DNA of 64,000 bases, taken from assembly GCA_000827265.1 (NCBI GenBank), contig KN834798.1:139498-203497 (forward strand), given 5' to 3'. Origin of the DNA: Collybiopsis luxurians FD-317 M1 (Eukaryota > Basidiomycota > Agaricomycetes > Agaricales > Omphalotaceae). Positions 45,520-57,380 of the stretch are shown in pieces. Under the pieces are notes generated by a model. The model made no database searches, had not been told where the DNA came from, and was given only the letters and a program-made list of their open reading frames with translations. Within the stretch, counting starts at the first letter, position 1; every line of letters starts with the position of its first letter. Made by a program: the position numbers and the translations under genes.

Positions 45520-45530
45520 TTTTTTTTTTT
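45520..45530 (+). terminator. RNA polymerase III T-run terminator
   Basis: Eleven T residues 20 bp past the tRNA end. Confidence 0.75.
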
Positions 45531-46274
45531 CTTCTTTCTGCAGTATCTGAGTACTTACATATATCCCGCAAGAGGAACGGGCAGAGCAGAGTGAGTACAG
45601 TACTGATTGTCAGTTTCTTTTTCTTCCAAGGGCTGGGCCGACTCACGAAAGATTTGAACGTTTGACAAGTTTCTTACTGCCAAGTATCTTCGCCTCATCT
45701 GTTCCCTCGATCATGAAATGCAAAGCGTACTCCGAGTCTGATTCCAGCCACATCTAATCTATCATAATGCACTCTACTTGGAAAATAAACAAAAAAAAAA
45801 AACAAAAAGAAACCTTTTTTTGACATCGAGCCAGATTTCCAACGATCCACGCAGTCTAGTCAAGACTCAACATAGCGAAAACCATCACATACATAAAATC
45901 ATCAAATAGAATAAAATAGAATAGAATAGGATAGGATAGAGTTATAACCAGAAAGCTACGTATGTAGGAAAGAAAGAAAGCTCCATACTTTTGACTCTGA
46001 GTGCGCGTGCGTGTGGTATGTGGTATGTAGAATGTATCGTAACGGTATATGGAATGAGATGGAATGGAATGAGAAAGTTGGTGCAGGTGTGGGTGCGGGT
46101 TGAAAGGGAATGCTGTTAGATGCGTGTGGTACTAGTACTGTATGGAATGACGATGAGCGAACAAGGAAAGCAAATGCAGAGTGAGTGAGTGGGTGTGGCG
46201 GGGAAAACATAAATTGAATGAGTGAAAGATACAGCGGGTGAAAGCAAAGATACACAAGAACGAATGCGAATGAA
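45531..46274. other. Gap with ATAGA microsatellite
   Basis: No gene. Contains a poly-A stretch (about 45791), an (AATAG/ATAGG)n tract at 45905-45945 and low-complexity GT-rich sequence that is probably the 3' region of the next minus-strand gene. Confidence 0.5.
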
Positions 46275-47727
46275 TCAACTAGTGTCCGAATCCGGCTCTT
46301 CATCCATAACCCTCCCCGCACTCTGCATAAGCCTTCGTAACCTCGACAGTTCCGCCACCAACTGTCTGTGGATTCAAACTCGTCAATCCCGCGTTGTGAA
46401 AAAGGGCACGGGACTCACCTAGCAGTCTCCTTGGTCTCCTCACTCTCCTTATCACTCTTCTCGACAGCCTTCTTCATCTTCTCAATCTCCTCAATCCACA
46501 TCCCCTCGACCTCCTTGGCCTTCCTACCATCCTCCTCCCTCAACCTCCTCACATCCTCCTCGACCCTCCTACTCGACTGAACCTCCTCCACCAACTTTTT
46601 ATACCTCTTCCCCATCGCCTCAGCCTCAGCCTTCCACCTCTCCTCCTTCCTCTTGATCTCCTCCTTTAACCGATCCGTATCCTGCTTCCACGATTCGGTA
46701 AGGTGTTTGAGGCTCTCACGGAGGGTGACGTATTCCCTTTCGGATTTTTGCGAAAGGGCTGTGGATTCGGTCAACGCGGTTTCCATTTCTCGAAGGGACT
46801 TTTTGGATTGGGAGGTTTCGGATTTAAGTTGGGTGCGCAGCTGCGTGGCTTCTGCTTCTGCTTTTCTTGCACGTTCTAGGACCTATGGAGGAAGGTATAT
46901 GAGATAAGCCATAAATATGGGATGGATGGATGGATGTTGACTCACCTCTTGTAACAATCTCTCTTTCCTCGCAACGACATTGTTCAGCCCCTCGTTTTCT
47001 AACCGTAGCCTCTCCCTTCCTTCCTTTAGATCCTCGGTCTGCCTTGTTAGAGAAGCTACGCTTCGCTGAGACAGGCGGAGTTGGGCTTTTGTGTTTTCGA
47101 GTGCGTTTCGGGCGTTGATGACACCGGTTTGGAGGTCTGCGAGGACTTTGGTTGTGCCTCCTGGAGTGAGGGAGACGCGTCTGCTGGCGTTGGAATTGGG
47201 TGAGGGTGGGGGTTGGAGGGAAGGGGAGGAGGGGATGGCTGCGTTATGGTTGTTGTATTCGGTGGAAGTTGAGGCTGTGCCGTTTGGTGAGCGGAGGCCT
47301 ACGACACCTGCTCCTTCATCTGCTAGAGCTCGAGCGTTACCTTCGGGGTCAAAAAATCAAAAGAAAAAAAGAATAGAAATTAGGACGGCAGGACGGAAAG
47401 GTTCCGGGAGGGGGGAGTACACACACCTACAGAGGCGACGGGTATTCCTATGAGGGGGTGAATAGTGATATGGGGGAAGGAATGGGGATACATACGACTG
47501 AGAGTGCGTGTGGGACTGGAGACTCTTTTATAGGATGTTCCGATACCGATACTGGTACCCATGACGGAGTCGTCCATGCTGCCGTTCATGACATGGCTAT
47601 GCCTGGAAGGAGTTGGGAGGGGTAAATTTGAATCGGGACCTGCTATTCCTTGCAAGACTTCGTAGCTGGACCTCTTGGATATTTTTGGGGATGTAGGGGA
47701 GTAGGATGAAGGAGGGGGTGAAGTCAT
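46275..47727 (-). CDS. Long coiled-coil protein, SHE3-like
   Basis: The ATG at 47727 opens a Ser/Pro-rich N-terminus (MTSPPPSSYSPTSPKISKRS). It is followed by NGTASTSTEYNNHNAA and a long coiled coil: VINARNALENTKAQLRLSQR, TRQTEDLKEGRERLRLENEG, LNNVVARKERLLQEVLERAR and EEIKRKEERWKAEAEAMGKR. A final intron of about 51 bp (GTGAGT..CCACAG) joins in phase to QLVAELSRLRRLMQSAGRVM, ending at TGA 46275. Order and wording resemble basidiomycete proteins annotated as SWI5-dependent HO expression protein 3 (SHE3), an adaptor for mRNA transport on myosin; that function is known from yeast and only inferred here. GC-rich, like the genes to its right. Confidence 0.6.
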
Positions 47728-47798
47728 TGAATGTGGTGGTTGGAATTCTAGTTAGAGATTGTTGGTTCCTGGGTACCTGAGGGCTGAAGGGCTGAAGG

Positions 47799-48492
47799 AT
47801 GGTATTCTCGCTGTGGCAGGAACTGGAAGCGTATATTGAACGGAGGAGAGAAGCGAGTATGGATGTGGGAATAAACCAAAATGAAATGTTTGTTCAACGT
47901 CTTTTCCTTCAAAAATCTAGAATTTTAAACAGAAATGTACTCAGATCCTATTCTACCCCTACATTTCCACCAGATAAACTACTTCAGGCATTGAAGTTGA
48001 TGGCCAGCTCATCCAAATCACTCCCACCAGTTCAACCACAGTACGAACAGGAGTCCTTCTGGAGAGCACATCTATTTGCGAACCAGATTATTATGTATTT
48101 AGCCGCTAGACCACCTCAAGACGCCCAGTCTTTTGCTTCTGTACGTCCAATGAATCAAGGGGCCAACCCATTCTGACGTTGAACAGATCTTCAAATCTGC
48201 TGCAGTACCCGACGACTCTCCCATCGCACAAGGTCGCGCAGGCGTCCTCGAAATCACAAAACAAATCGTCCGCACCATGTCCGCCATTCCACCCCACTCC
48301 TCCCTCCGTTCTTCCCATCCAGACGTCTTCCAGTCTTTTCAAAATCTCAAAAGCGTATACGATGGTTATTCCCCAGACGATTTAGAGAGCTGGCAAAGGT
48401 TTTACGGCGGTCTCGAGTCAGAGCTTGTAGACTTTACTAGTAGCATTTCAAAGATCGTAGAAGATTGGGAGAGTAGAGAACAGCAGAGTTGA
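47799..48492 (+). CDS. Unknown helical protein, 2 exons
   Basis: Not recognised. The frame from ATG 47799 (MVFSLWQELEAYIERRREAS) runs to QDAQSFAS. An intron of about 46 bp (GTACGTCC..GAACAG) joins in phase to IFKSAAVPDDSPIAQGRAGV, ending at TGA 48492. About 215 residues, helical, soluble, no signal peptide. An alternative start is the ATG at 47859. From 47799, only 71 bp separate this start from that of the SHE3-like gene, so the pair would share a very short divergent promoter; the lower ATG or a missed upstream exon may be the truth. Confidence 0.6.
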
Positions 48493-48579
48493 GACTTCTG
48501 CTCACCGTGATCACATGCTTCATGTACCTCGCAATCTATCACGTCCAATGTCCATTGTAGCCCTTTCTCTCAAACTTTC

Positions 48580-51334
48580 ATGCCTCCCCTCCCTGTCCCT
48601 CCCGGCGTAGACCTCGACTTTAAGCAGCTCATAAATGCCTTGTTATTCAAGTGCAAATATTCTAGAGACCAGTACGTATATTGCATCCGCAGTTCCCTCA
48701 TCCATACACATCCCTTCCCAGGTTGGCCGACCTGTCAGAACCAGAGGTAAACTTTCTTCTTGTCTTTTGACTATCCACCTTACACCCCCAGAGCTCGACA
48801 AACTAGATCGTAAACTTCAAATTGCTGCTTCCGCCGTCAGAGGCTGTCGCAACGCAGCCCAGAAAATTAACCAGCTACCCCCAGAACTCTTATTCAACAT
48901 CCTAGCGCGCGCCCAAATTCATCTATCCAGCTTTTTACCAGATCTGCCTCTCTACGAGGACCACGGCAGGGAGTGGTACTCTCTCCTTCACGTATGCAGA
49001 CTCTGGCGCGGTATCATCGCGCGTTCTCCATCCCTCTGGTCGATCGTCGATAATACCCTATTAGAAGATGACAAACACAACGTCGCATACGAGCAGTACC
49101 TCCATCGCTCAGGAGCCGCCCCCCTCACCGTCTATCTCGGCATCAGGGAGCTCAAAATCCGAAAGAAAACCCTCCAAACCCTCTTGAAACATCTCCCCCG
49201 CTTTCAACAATTCCATATTACCGCAGATCTATGGGAAGACCCGTCGGTACCCATCTACACCCACCTCGTCGACCCCGCTCCCAATCTCGTCAGTTTGACC
49301 ATCAGAACCGACGGCAAGGACTCTGTAGGCGGTGTGTTGCCCGCCATCTTCGCAGGAGAGATGCCCCGTCTCACTCAAGTCACCCTCGAACACTTTACCT
49401 CCTGGCCTTCATCCTACTTTCACAACCTCACCGACCTATCCATCTCTGACCAAGCCTTCAACCGCCCCACCACCCTCGCCTTCCTAGACTTTATCTCCAA
49501 CTCACCCATGCTCCAAGTCCTCGCCCTCGTCCGCGCAGGTCCCACCCTCTCCGCCAACACCGACGTCCTCCCCACCCAAGGACGCGTCGAGCGTTTTCCG
49601 CACATGAAACAAATCAGTCTAGGCGGGTGGCCCACCCCAGCGACCATCTCCAGATTCCTCTCTTACCTCTCTCTCCCGCGCCAAGCGGAGATATACATCT
49701 GGGGATCGGTGTTTAGCAATCCCGATACGGACTTGTCGGCGCTCGTACCACAGGATACGACGCATTTGGATAACATCAGGCATATAACGAGGTGGTACTT
49801 GACACATTTTTCGGTGGCACAGCCTGCGGATTTGTTGTATGTTCCGTTTACGGCTGTAGTTTGTGCGGACTCTACATCTAATGCCGATGCTCAATCTGGT
49901 ATGGATGATGATGATGACGACGACGACGGCACGAAAACAAATGCGCTGCACACCTACGGCGTGTTTCGTGCTTCTCAGCTTCTGTCGACCCTCCCGCGGT
50001 ATCCGCTGCATAATATCACGACGTTTGTGCTGAGGGATAGTTCGTACCAGGCGAATCGGTTCAAGACGTTGGTGTGGGTGGAGGTGTTTGGGAAGTTGAC
50101 GGCGTTGGAGGAGTTGAGGATTTTGGCGTATCAGTCGACGACGACGACGAGGTGTGTGTTGACGGCGCTTTTACCGGGGGTTCCTCCGCCGGAGGAGGAG
50201 GGGGATGGGGATGGTGGAATGAAGGGTGGGGAAGGGAAACCAGTGGATGAGGGAGGCGACTCGCGCGAGGCAAACACAAACATAAACACAAACCAACCCT
50301 CTACCTCCCCATCTACATCCACACCGACACCGCCCATACCTCCACCCACCCCCAACCTCCAAGGCGACCACTCCCGCTGCCGCATCCTCTGCCCCAAACT
50401 CTCCATGCTCACGATCGAGCACGACCCCGATCTCGCGTCGATATTTGTGAGTAAGCTCGTCAAGTCGAGGAAGGACCATGGGTATCCGATTAGGAGGGTT
50501 GTGATATTGGTTTATGATCCGCCGTATGGGGGGGTGCCGCCGCCGCCGGAGTCGTCTAGGGAAGGGGGGAGGTCGGAGAGGGGTGGTGTAGGGGGTGGCG
50601 GAGGAGGAGGCGGAGGAGGTGGAGATGGAGGAGGTGGAGGTGGAGGTGCTGGGGGATCGGGAAGCGGTGGTACTGGGGGACAGAATGGGAATGGAAACGG
50701 GAATGGAACAGGCGCAGGCGCCACCCACTCGCACACGAATTCGAATTATGTGAATCATCTGAACCACCAAGCGCATTATGTGCATTATGCTCCGCACGGG
50801 CATCACAACCATAACCATAATCACAACCACAACCACAACCACGGGAATATATTCAACACCCATAACAGCAACGCACACGCAGGGAATCATAACGGCCATC
50901 ATAATAACAACAACAACAACACGCACAATGGCCATAACGCGCAGAATGGAATTCTCTCGCTGAACCCTACGGCGCATCGGTCTTCGTCTAGTATTTCGTC
51001 GACGGATGTGTTGTATGAGGATTATAATTTGAGGAGTAGGGAGGATGAGGAGTTGTTGAGGAGGTATGTGGGTGATGGGGATGAGGATGGGGATGGGTGG
51101 GAAGGTGGTGCGGAGGGATGGGGCGGGATGGGGCTGAACGAGGGAGGGGAGGGGGATGGACAGGGGAAGGGGGAGAGAGTAGGTGGAAAGAGTGGGACGG
51201 GTGGGAAAGGTGGAAAGGGTGGAAAGGGCGGGGAGGTGCGGTTCGAGTATAAGAAGCCTCTTTCGCAGGATTTGATACCGAGAGGGTGGCCTACAGATGC
51301 GTATCGGAGGACGTATTTGCCTTATTCATTTTGA
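48580..51334 (+). CDS. Large F-box protein with Gly, His/Asn and Asp tracts
   Basis: Start exon MPPLPVPPGVDLDFKQLINA; a 25-nt exon (LADLSEPE); then one long exon, in phase, to TGA 51334, about 880 residues. A heptad-like helix (LDKLDRKLQIAASAVRGCRN) precedes the F-box: INQLPPELLFNILARAQ with WYSLLHVCRLWRGIIARSPS and LWS, the common agaric F-box layout. The middle is a leucine-rich, LRR-like region. The C-terminal third is low complexity: DDDDDDDD, an acidic/Pro linker, a long Gly run, HNHNHNHNHNH, NNNNN, and Gly/Lys repeats, with a terminal conserved-looking LIPRGWPTDAYRRTYLPYSF. Probable SCF ubiquitin-ligase adaptor (family knowledge); the tracts are lineage-specific. Confidence 0.7.
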
Positions 51335-52018
51335 CGAGTTGGGTTAGAGTTGGGTAGGGTGTCCGTGTCTGTCTTGCAGTGCTTGCTTACGTTTTCTTGT
51401 GAAGTGGGATGTCGTCAATGATTCGGTTACTTTTTTTTTGGTCTTTGCTATTTTTTATTGCTTGCTTGCTTGCGCGCACTTGATTTATTCGAGGAGGGAG
51501 CTTACTTATCTGTATGCGATATATATGTATGTATGTATGTCCGTGTGTTAAAATATCTATCTATCCAGATCTTCTGGGACTCTGGGACTGTATACGAGTA
51601 GTTATCGCTTCACTTTGTCAATCTGTTTCTTGCATTTTGTTCGTTTTCCGCTAGTCGGATATGTATTTAAGTATTTCCTATAGATTTCAACGGTTTGCAT
51701 TTTACAGTGGGCTGATCATGAAGCGTACATGCCAGCCGTGTTTCGACCTCGACCTCCAGAGGCACCCGGGCAACATGCTGATCAAAGGCGCGCGCTTGCT
51801 GCACATGCGTGACCGGACGTGCCTTGCACAAAAGGGTACCTGCTTGCCTCATATCAAAATCCATGTACAAATAAGCATACTTGCCACCACTGAACAATTA
51901 CTCATACACAAGATTTTCGTTCAGAGCAAAGTAAGCATACGCTCGTTTCAAAAGTCAAATTTTTTTCCAAATTACATGTATTCCCTTCCTTTGAACCCAT
52001 TTCATTACCCTCGCCGCC
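51335..52018. other. Gap with a short (TATG)n tract
   Basis: No gene supported. TATG repeats lie at about 51523-51540. It is the space between the convergent 3' ends of the F-box and first secreted-protein genes. Confidence 0.5.
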
Positions 52019-52541
52019 CTACGGCTTCTTGCCATCGTCCTTCTGGGGCGGGGCCGGTTTCGGATCACAGGTGATCTGAACTCCCTTAGCTTCTCCGTTG
52101 ATTGGGAACTTGCCCTTCGGCCAGCCACTTATGAAACCAAGTCCATTGCTGGGCGCTCCCGCTTTCGGTGTATAATCGAGGAGATTAAACTTGCAAGGTT
52201 GGTTCCATGCGGTCACCATCTCTACACATTGGAGTGTGTGCCCTTCTGGTAAATGATGTTGCTGAAAGACGTCAAACTCAGATGAGGTTGTACAAAAAAA
52301 AAAGCGATAGACCACCCACATCTGGACCTTCCACATATCCGCTGATGATCTGACCATAAGGTGTTTGTCCCGAGCAATCAGCATTCGCATAAAGTGATAT
52401 AATGTAGTGGCTGGCTTTGGATTTATTATCATCCTTCTTATCGCCCTTCTTCTTTCCTATGCCAAAAACAGGCGTGGCAGAGATAAGGCTTGCGAACAAG
52501 GGGAGAAGGGCAAGGAGGAGAGTGATAGAAGTACTGCGCAT
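52019..52541 (-). CDS. Small secreted four-cysteine protein, copy 1
   Basis: Two exons: 52541-52320 and 52261-52019, with a 58-bp intron (GTGGGT..TTTCAG). The signal peptide MRSTSITLLLALLPLFASLI ends near SATP. The mature part has a Lys/Asp-rich patch, then HYIISLYANADCSGQTPYGQ and IISGYVEGPD. The second exon has HLPEGHTLQCVEMVTAWNQP, CKFN, a Trp-Pro-Lys-Gly segment and VQITCDPK. Four Cys likely form two disulfides. About 155 residues. Paralogous to the next two genes. Secretion is inferred from the leader; function unknown (candidate effector or wall-associated protein). Confidence 0.8.
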
Positions 52542-53284
52542 ATTGGCTGGATGGACGAGGCTGCTTTGGAAAGACTAGTGGTCGTGCGAGATCGTAACCG
52601 AGGCCTGCTCGGGTTCGTAAGAGTGATTCAAGGAGAGGGGGACAAGACCGGCTTGCTGAAGTTTTCCGTCGCTGGCTTGGGACATTATATAGATGATATG
52701 CAACGGGAAAAATTTAGATCTTTATTAGATCAATATTTGAAGCGGTGCGAATCCTCGATGTTTGCAGGGTAATGGATATAGCCAAAACGTTGTCGCGTAT
52801 CGATGAAACTCTCGGGTACTGTTTGGCCACCGAATCGCATGGTGCTCCATTTCAAATTCCTTTTTTCTTTGCGCTCTTCGGGGAAATGGTGTGTATGGAA
52901 CTGGAATTGTTAAGTTCTTGTAATGCTCGCAGAACCAGTCGTTTCTACGTAAGTGTCGAAAAAGAGAGGTGTAATCAACGGCGGGGATTCAGCAACTTCT
53001 GGTTAATCAATTGATCTCCGTCCTGTGCTCCGATGTCTAGGTGGAGGTCGGATTATCAACCTCATCGCTTGACTTCAAATTTTTTTAACGGGACCACAAA
53101 ATCGATACGCGGCTCGGCCCAAGATCTAAACGCTGTAGGGATAGGATGTGAACGCGATGCCGTCAAGAAGCAGATTTTGTGAACTGGCTACTTAATTACA
53201 TTGTAGTATGACATAGGAAGTATTCCGAGCTTACTCCTTGTCTCTCCCCTACATGCTGCACGCGTCTCCTCGAGTTCTGGCCAT
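52542..53284. promoter_or_regulatory. Upstream region of secreted-protein copy 1
   Basis: No gene. Minus-strand CTATATAATG at 52684-52693, about 145 bp before the copy 1 start, is a plausible TATA box. Confidence 0.4.
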
Positions 53285-53859
53285 CTAGCTTGTACTCCCT
53301 CTCCTACGTGCGGCACACGTCACCTCAATTCCGTTTGCCGCTGTACCTAGCCTATACACTCCCCTTCTCCATCCATCCTGGAGCAGAGGTCTTCCTCCCG
53401 GCAGAGGAGGGATAATTGTGACATTGCAAGGTTGGTTGAAATCTGTGACCGCTTGGACGCATCTCAGGTGGTGTCCTTGTGGCATATCATGTCTCTATCA
53501 GACGAAGAAAACACGTATTAGACAAGTCTTATGAGCATTCACTTCCTGCGCACCTCTGTACCGGAAACGAATCCGCTGATAATCTGTCCAAATCTGACCG
53601 GGCCATGACAGTTAGGATCTTCGAAGAGGGTTAATATGTAGGTATTGGCGTTGGAATTCGTGGTGCCATTGCGGTTGGGGTTGGCACCACCTCGATTAGC
53701 TTGTCCGATCTCATTGACCTCCGTATTTTCCGTATCACTGGAGTGAATATCTGCGTTCAACTGCGATGAACTGAACTCGTGCCTGAATGGCATGGGAGTG
53801 GCAAATATCAGAACTGCAATAGCGAGTAGGGAGCAGGTAAGAGTTATGAGATTACGCAT
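53285..53859 (-). CDS. Small secreted four-cysteine protein, copy 2
   Basis: Exons 53859-53554 and 53494-53285 with a 59-bp intron (GTGCGC..TGATAG). Signal peptide MRNLITLTCSLLAIAVLIFA. A Ser/Asn-rich spacer leads to YILTLFEDPNCHGPVRFGQI and ISGFVSGTE. The second exon has HDMPQGHHLRCVQAVTDFNQ, PCNVTIIPP, GWRRGVYRL and IEVTCAAR. It shares with copies 1 and 3 the intron position, the GQ(I/V)ISG motif, P.GH.L.C and NQPC. About 170 residues. Confidence 0.8.
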
Positions 53860-54553
53860 TTTGAGAGAATTTTGAAGGAGGGGATCTGTAGCTGCCTGAC
53901 CGTACCGAGGCCCGCTCGGTGGTGAAATGTACGAGAGAGGTTTCGAGGGATCTCTGCCATCGAATTTGGGTTTTATCTGAACACTAACACTGCCAAGTCG
54001 CACATGTTCGAGCATGCCAGCTGGCGCTGAAATTATTTTCCGAGGCGGCCCTTTATCCTCGAAATCTAAACTCTGGACATCCCGCTAAATTTTTGATCCT
54101 TTGTGCAGCCTGGGCCCGACGGTCCTCTCGTCTTTCCGAGTTACCGTTTCTGACTTTTACAACACGTAGTGTTGTACCGCAGCTACTGTACGATAGAGAA
54201 GAAACCTAGAGCGCGCGATCTGGGAGATGAGACGCGTGTGTATAGGCAACCGCATTCAAAACAGGGCGGATTCGCGTAGTCTACATACGCTGGGCTCGGA
54301 ACGCCCGTCCCCGCTGAATTTCTTCTTGGAGATTTGCCGAACCTGGATTTCAGACCAGAGTTGCAGGATGAAACTGTGCTTGCAGAAGTTCTCCGCAGCA
54401 AGGGGGCGCGATTCGAGGGTCTAATGACTCCGACTTTGAATGAGTATACTTTTTCTATTACATTCTCTTCTTCGAATGCCGAATAATAATAACAATATGT
54501 ATGTACGCGAGTCCATTTTTCGGCATTTTATTTGAGAAGTCTTCCCAGTCCTT
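53860..54553. other. Gap between secreted-protein copies 2 and 3
   Basis: No gene; plus-strand short frames are weak. It presumably holds the copy 2 promoter and copy 3 3' region. Confidence 0.4.
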
Positions 54554-55140
54554 TTACTCATTCGCGCGTTCCGCCCCTCCCCTTTGTGCAGCACACGTAA
54601 CCTCGAGTCCCGATGCTTCTCTGTTAAGTTTATAAACTCCCTTTTTCCATCCATTCTCGAGGACAGGTTTACTTCCTCTCGAGGAAGGGATAATCGTGAC
54701 ATTGCAGGGCTGGTGGAAATCGTTGACCGCTTTGATACATTTTAACTTGTGCCCTTCTGGCATATCGTGTGTCTGCGAACGAAGAAAACATGGTAGGTAT
54801 TAGCGAGGATTTAAGTACACCAATCAACTCCCTTCCTTCTTACCTCTGTACCAGGAACAAATCCACTGATTACCTGCCCATATTTTGACACGCCACGACA
54901 ATTAGGCTCGTCGTAGAGTGATAATATGTAAGTGATGTGGTTGGCGTTGTAGGTGTTGGATGGGCCTTGGCTACCTTGACTGGACGGCCTCACGATCTCC
55001 TGGACCTCCCCCGTATCATTGCGGGTGTGGGCCCCTCCCTCATGAGACGAACTAGTCGCGTGTATGAAGGGCATCGGCGAGGCAAATATCGGAGTCGCAA
55101 TGGCGAGGAGGGTGAAGGTGAGAGCCGTAATGTCACGCAT
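54554..55140 (-). CDS. Small secreted four-cysteine protein, copy 3
   Basis: Exons 55140-54844 and 54772-54554, intron 71 bp (GTAAGA..TCGCAG). Signal peptide MRDITALTFTLLAIATPIFA. The spacer is Ser/Gly/Asn-rich, then YILSLYDEPNCRGVSKYGQV and ISGFVPGTE. The second exon has HDMPEGHKLKCIKAVNDFHQ, PCNVTIIPS, GWKKGVYKL and LEVTCAAQR. Closest to copy 2. A minus-strand ATATAAAAAC lies about 150 bp upstream. Confidence 0.8.
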
Positions 55141-55914
55141 GGCTGTCAGTTCGAGTTTATGTGGATGATATGGACGAATGCGTTTAACGTTGGTGTCTGG
55201 TCTTACCGAGTCCGGCTCGGTGGTAGAGAACACTTGAAGAAGAGAAGTCAAGGCCGGCTTGCTGGTGCTCACTCTTGTCAAATTGGGTTTTTATATGCGT
55301 TTTTTTTTTCGCATTGCCTAGCAGTGGTGGGCAGCAGCTTAAACTTTTCGAGTATCGGCCGAAATAAATTCTCCGGGGGCGGATCCTTGCCTGGACCAAC
55401 ATACAGCCTCGAAATCCGGCCCATTTCCATTATTTTTTCCGTAGTTGACTTGCGTGCTCTGGTATGTGTTAAATTTTTCTCCTGCTTTAGTGCTTGCCGG
55501 TATTCTGCAGTTGGCTGCGACACGGCATTTGCTCAGTGACGGTTCGCTGTAAACAGTATGGCGGTAGGAGACGATGACGATGGTGAAAATAGAACAGCCT
55601 TGGACTTGCTGATAGACTTTTCATCCATTTCAGATTCGTTGATCAAATGTGAGCAATGGCGATGACCATGTTGTTATGGTCGGCTTTTACGAGTCGCGCC
55701 ACCTCGAGCCTCGCCAGACACGTTTTAACTGAAACGGCGCATCCGACTTTGAAGAGGACATGGAATTTAAGTTAGGGGCTAAACCGGTCAACTCGGCACA
55801 TTCTCTTACCGGTAATTCATACAGTACCTAGTACTTCAGGCGCCCTAGTTAACCCAAGCTCTTCATTATACTTTAGCTCTCTCTTCCATCAACTCCCTCA
55901 ACGTTGGTTCAAAT
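55141..55914. promoter_or_regulatory. Divergent promoter region, secreted protein copy 3 and nitronate monooxygenase
   Basis: No gene supported; the two flanking genes are transcribed away from it. Confidence 0.4.
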
Positions 55915-57380
55915 GGCGGTAATTTCGACTCCCATTACAGAGATGTTTGGCATCAAACATCCAATAATCCTTGCTGGAATGGTTCGTCAAACTTCGCCAC
56001 ACTGCTGGCAAGTCTTGATTTCACTGTACTTTTAGAACGTCGCTGCTGGACCAGAGCTCGCCGCCGCCGTTACGAATGCAGGTGGTCTTGGGGTAATTGG
56101 AGGGTTTGGATATACGCCCAAGATTCTTCGTCAACAGGTTTGTGACTTCTGCTGTTCGGGTGAAAGCAAAATTTTGATGTTGTTATTTTTCCGTCCTGCA
56201 GATACAATCCATCAAGGACGACTTGGTTGACAAAAACGCTCCGTTTGGTGTGGATTTGCTTTTGCCCCAAGTCGGTGGTTCCGCTCGGAAAACCAATGCA
56301 AGTTTTCTTTTGTCCCCCTAAATTTAGTACGGTCCAGTCTAATTGTTGACTTGCTTAGTACGACTACACTAAAGGCAAATTAGACGAGCTCATCGATGTC
56401 ATTATCGAGGAGAAAACTGCTTTGTTCGTTTGCGCTGTTGGAGTCCCGCCTAAATCCATCGTAGACAGGCTACACAAGGCAGGAATTCCCGTTTGCAACA
56501 TGGTAGGACACAGTAAACACGTCCAAAAAGCGCTCGACGTCGGTGTCGATTTGATTTGCCCTCAGGCTGGCGAGGGTGGGGGTCACACAGGGAGGTCGCG
56601 TTCATTATTCTCCTTTGAACGTTATTTACTGACATTTCTTTCATAAAGGTGACACGCCAGCGAGCATCTTGATTCCTGCTTGCGTCGATCTTGTAAAGGG
56701 AAAAAAATCACCGCTTACAGGCAAACCGGTGTATATAATTGGAGCTGGCGCAGTTTTCGACGGGCGAAGTTTGGCGGCAAATCTGATGTGGGGAGCTCAA
56801 GCAGTTTGTGAGTAATTTCTCATGCCGTGCAGGGCTTCATGTGAAATCTAACGTCTTTGTAGGGGTCGGAACGCGTTTTGTTGCCTCGAAAGAGGCAGGT
56901 GCGCCAAAATATCACAAGGATCTAGTCGTTTCGGCTGGTTTTGATGATATTATCCGGACTACCATCTATACTGGACGCCCATTGCATGTGAAAAAGTCGG
57001 CTTACCAGGAGGATTGGTGTGTTTTTCTCTAGCGTGTACGGGTGCGCTTTGTGCTCATACATAATTACAGGGAAGTCAATCGACAGGCCGAGATCAGAGA
57101 ACTTACAAGCAAGGGAATCATTCCTGTCAACTGGGAATTTGAACAGCGCCCGGAGCTCGCAAGGAATATGGAGAATCGACCATGGTTGATGGGCAAGGTT
57201 GCTGCTGTGAGTTTTCCTTTGATCACCAACTGGGTTTCTTCATCGCTGATTTGGATCCCTCAAAAGTTGATCAAAGAAGTTTTGCCAGCAAAGACCATCA
57301 TTGAAAACATGGTGAACGAAGCGGCAGAATTGTTGGAGCACGGTAACACCCTTGTGGTGAAGAATAAGGCCAAGCTTTGA
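55915..57380 (+). CDS. Nitronate monooxygenase (2-nitropropane dioxygenase family)
   Basis: FMN-dependent TIM-barrel enzyme that oxidises alkyl nitronates. Exons in order: MAVISTPITEMFGIKHPIIL AGM; NVAAGPELAAAVTNAGGLGV; IQSIKDDLVDKNAPFGVDLL; YDYTKGKLDELIDVIIEEKT with CAVGVPPKSIVDRLHKAGIP; ALDVGVDLICPQAGEGGGHTG; DTPASILIPACVDLVKGKKS with YIIGAGAVFDGRSLAANLMW; VGTRFVASKEAGAPKYHKDL; and an EVNRQAEIRELTSKGIIPVN exon. GGLGVIG (phosphate-binding loop) and the GGGHTG His segment are family hallmarks. About eight introns of 50-65 bp. The last intron (GTGAGTTTT..CAAAAG) precedes LIKEVLPAKTIIENM. Ends at TGA 57380. Full length, about 350 residues; ordinary metabolic gene. Confidence 0.88.

Noticed and set aside
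45956..46321. 121-codon minus-strand ORF rich in Phe, Ser and His
   Set aside because: Low-complexity downstream sequence of the SHE3-like gene, in another frame.
50171..50977. 268-codon antisense ORF under the large F-box gene
   Set aside because: A shadow of the Gly/His/Asn repeat tracts on the other strand.
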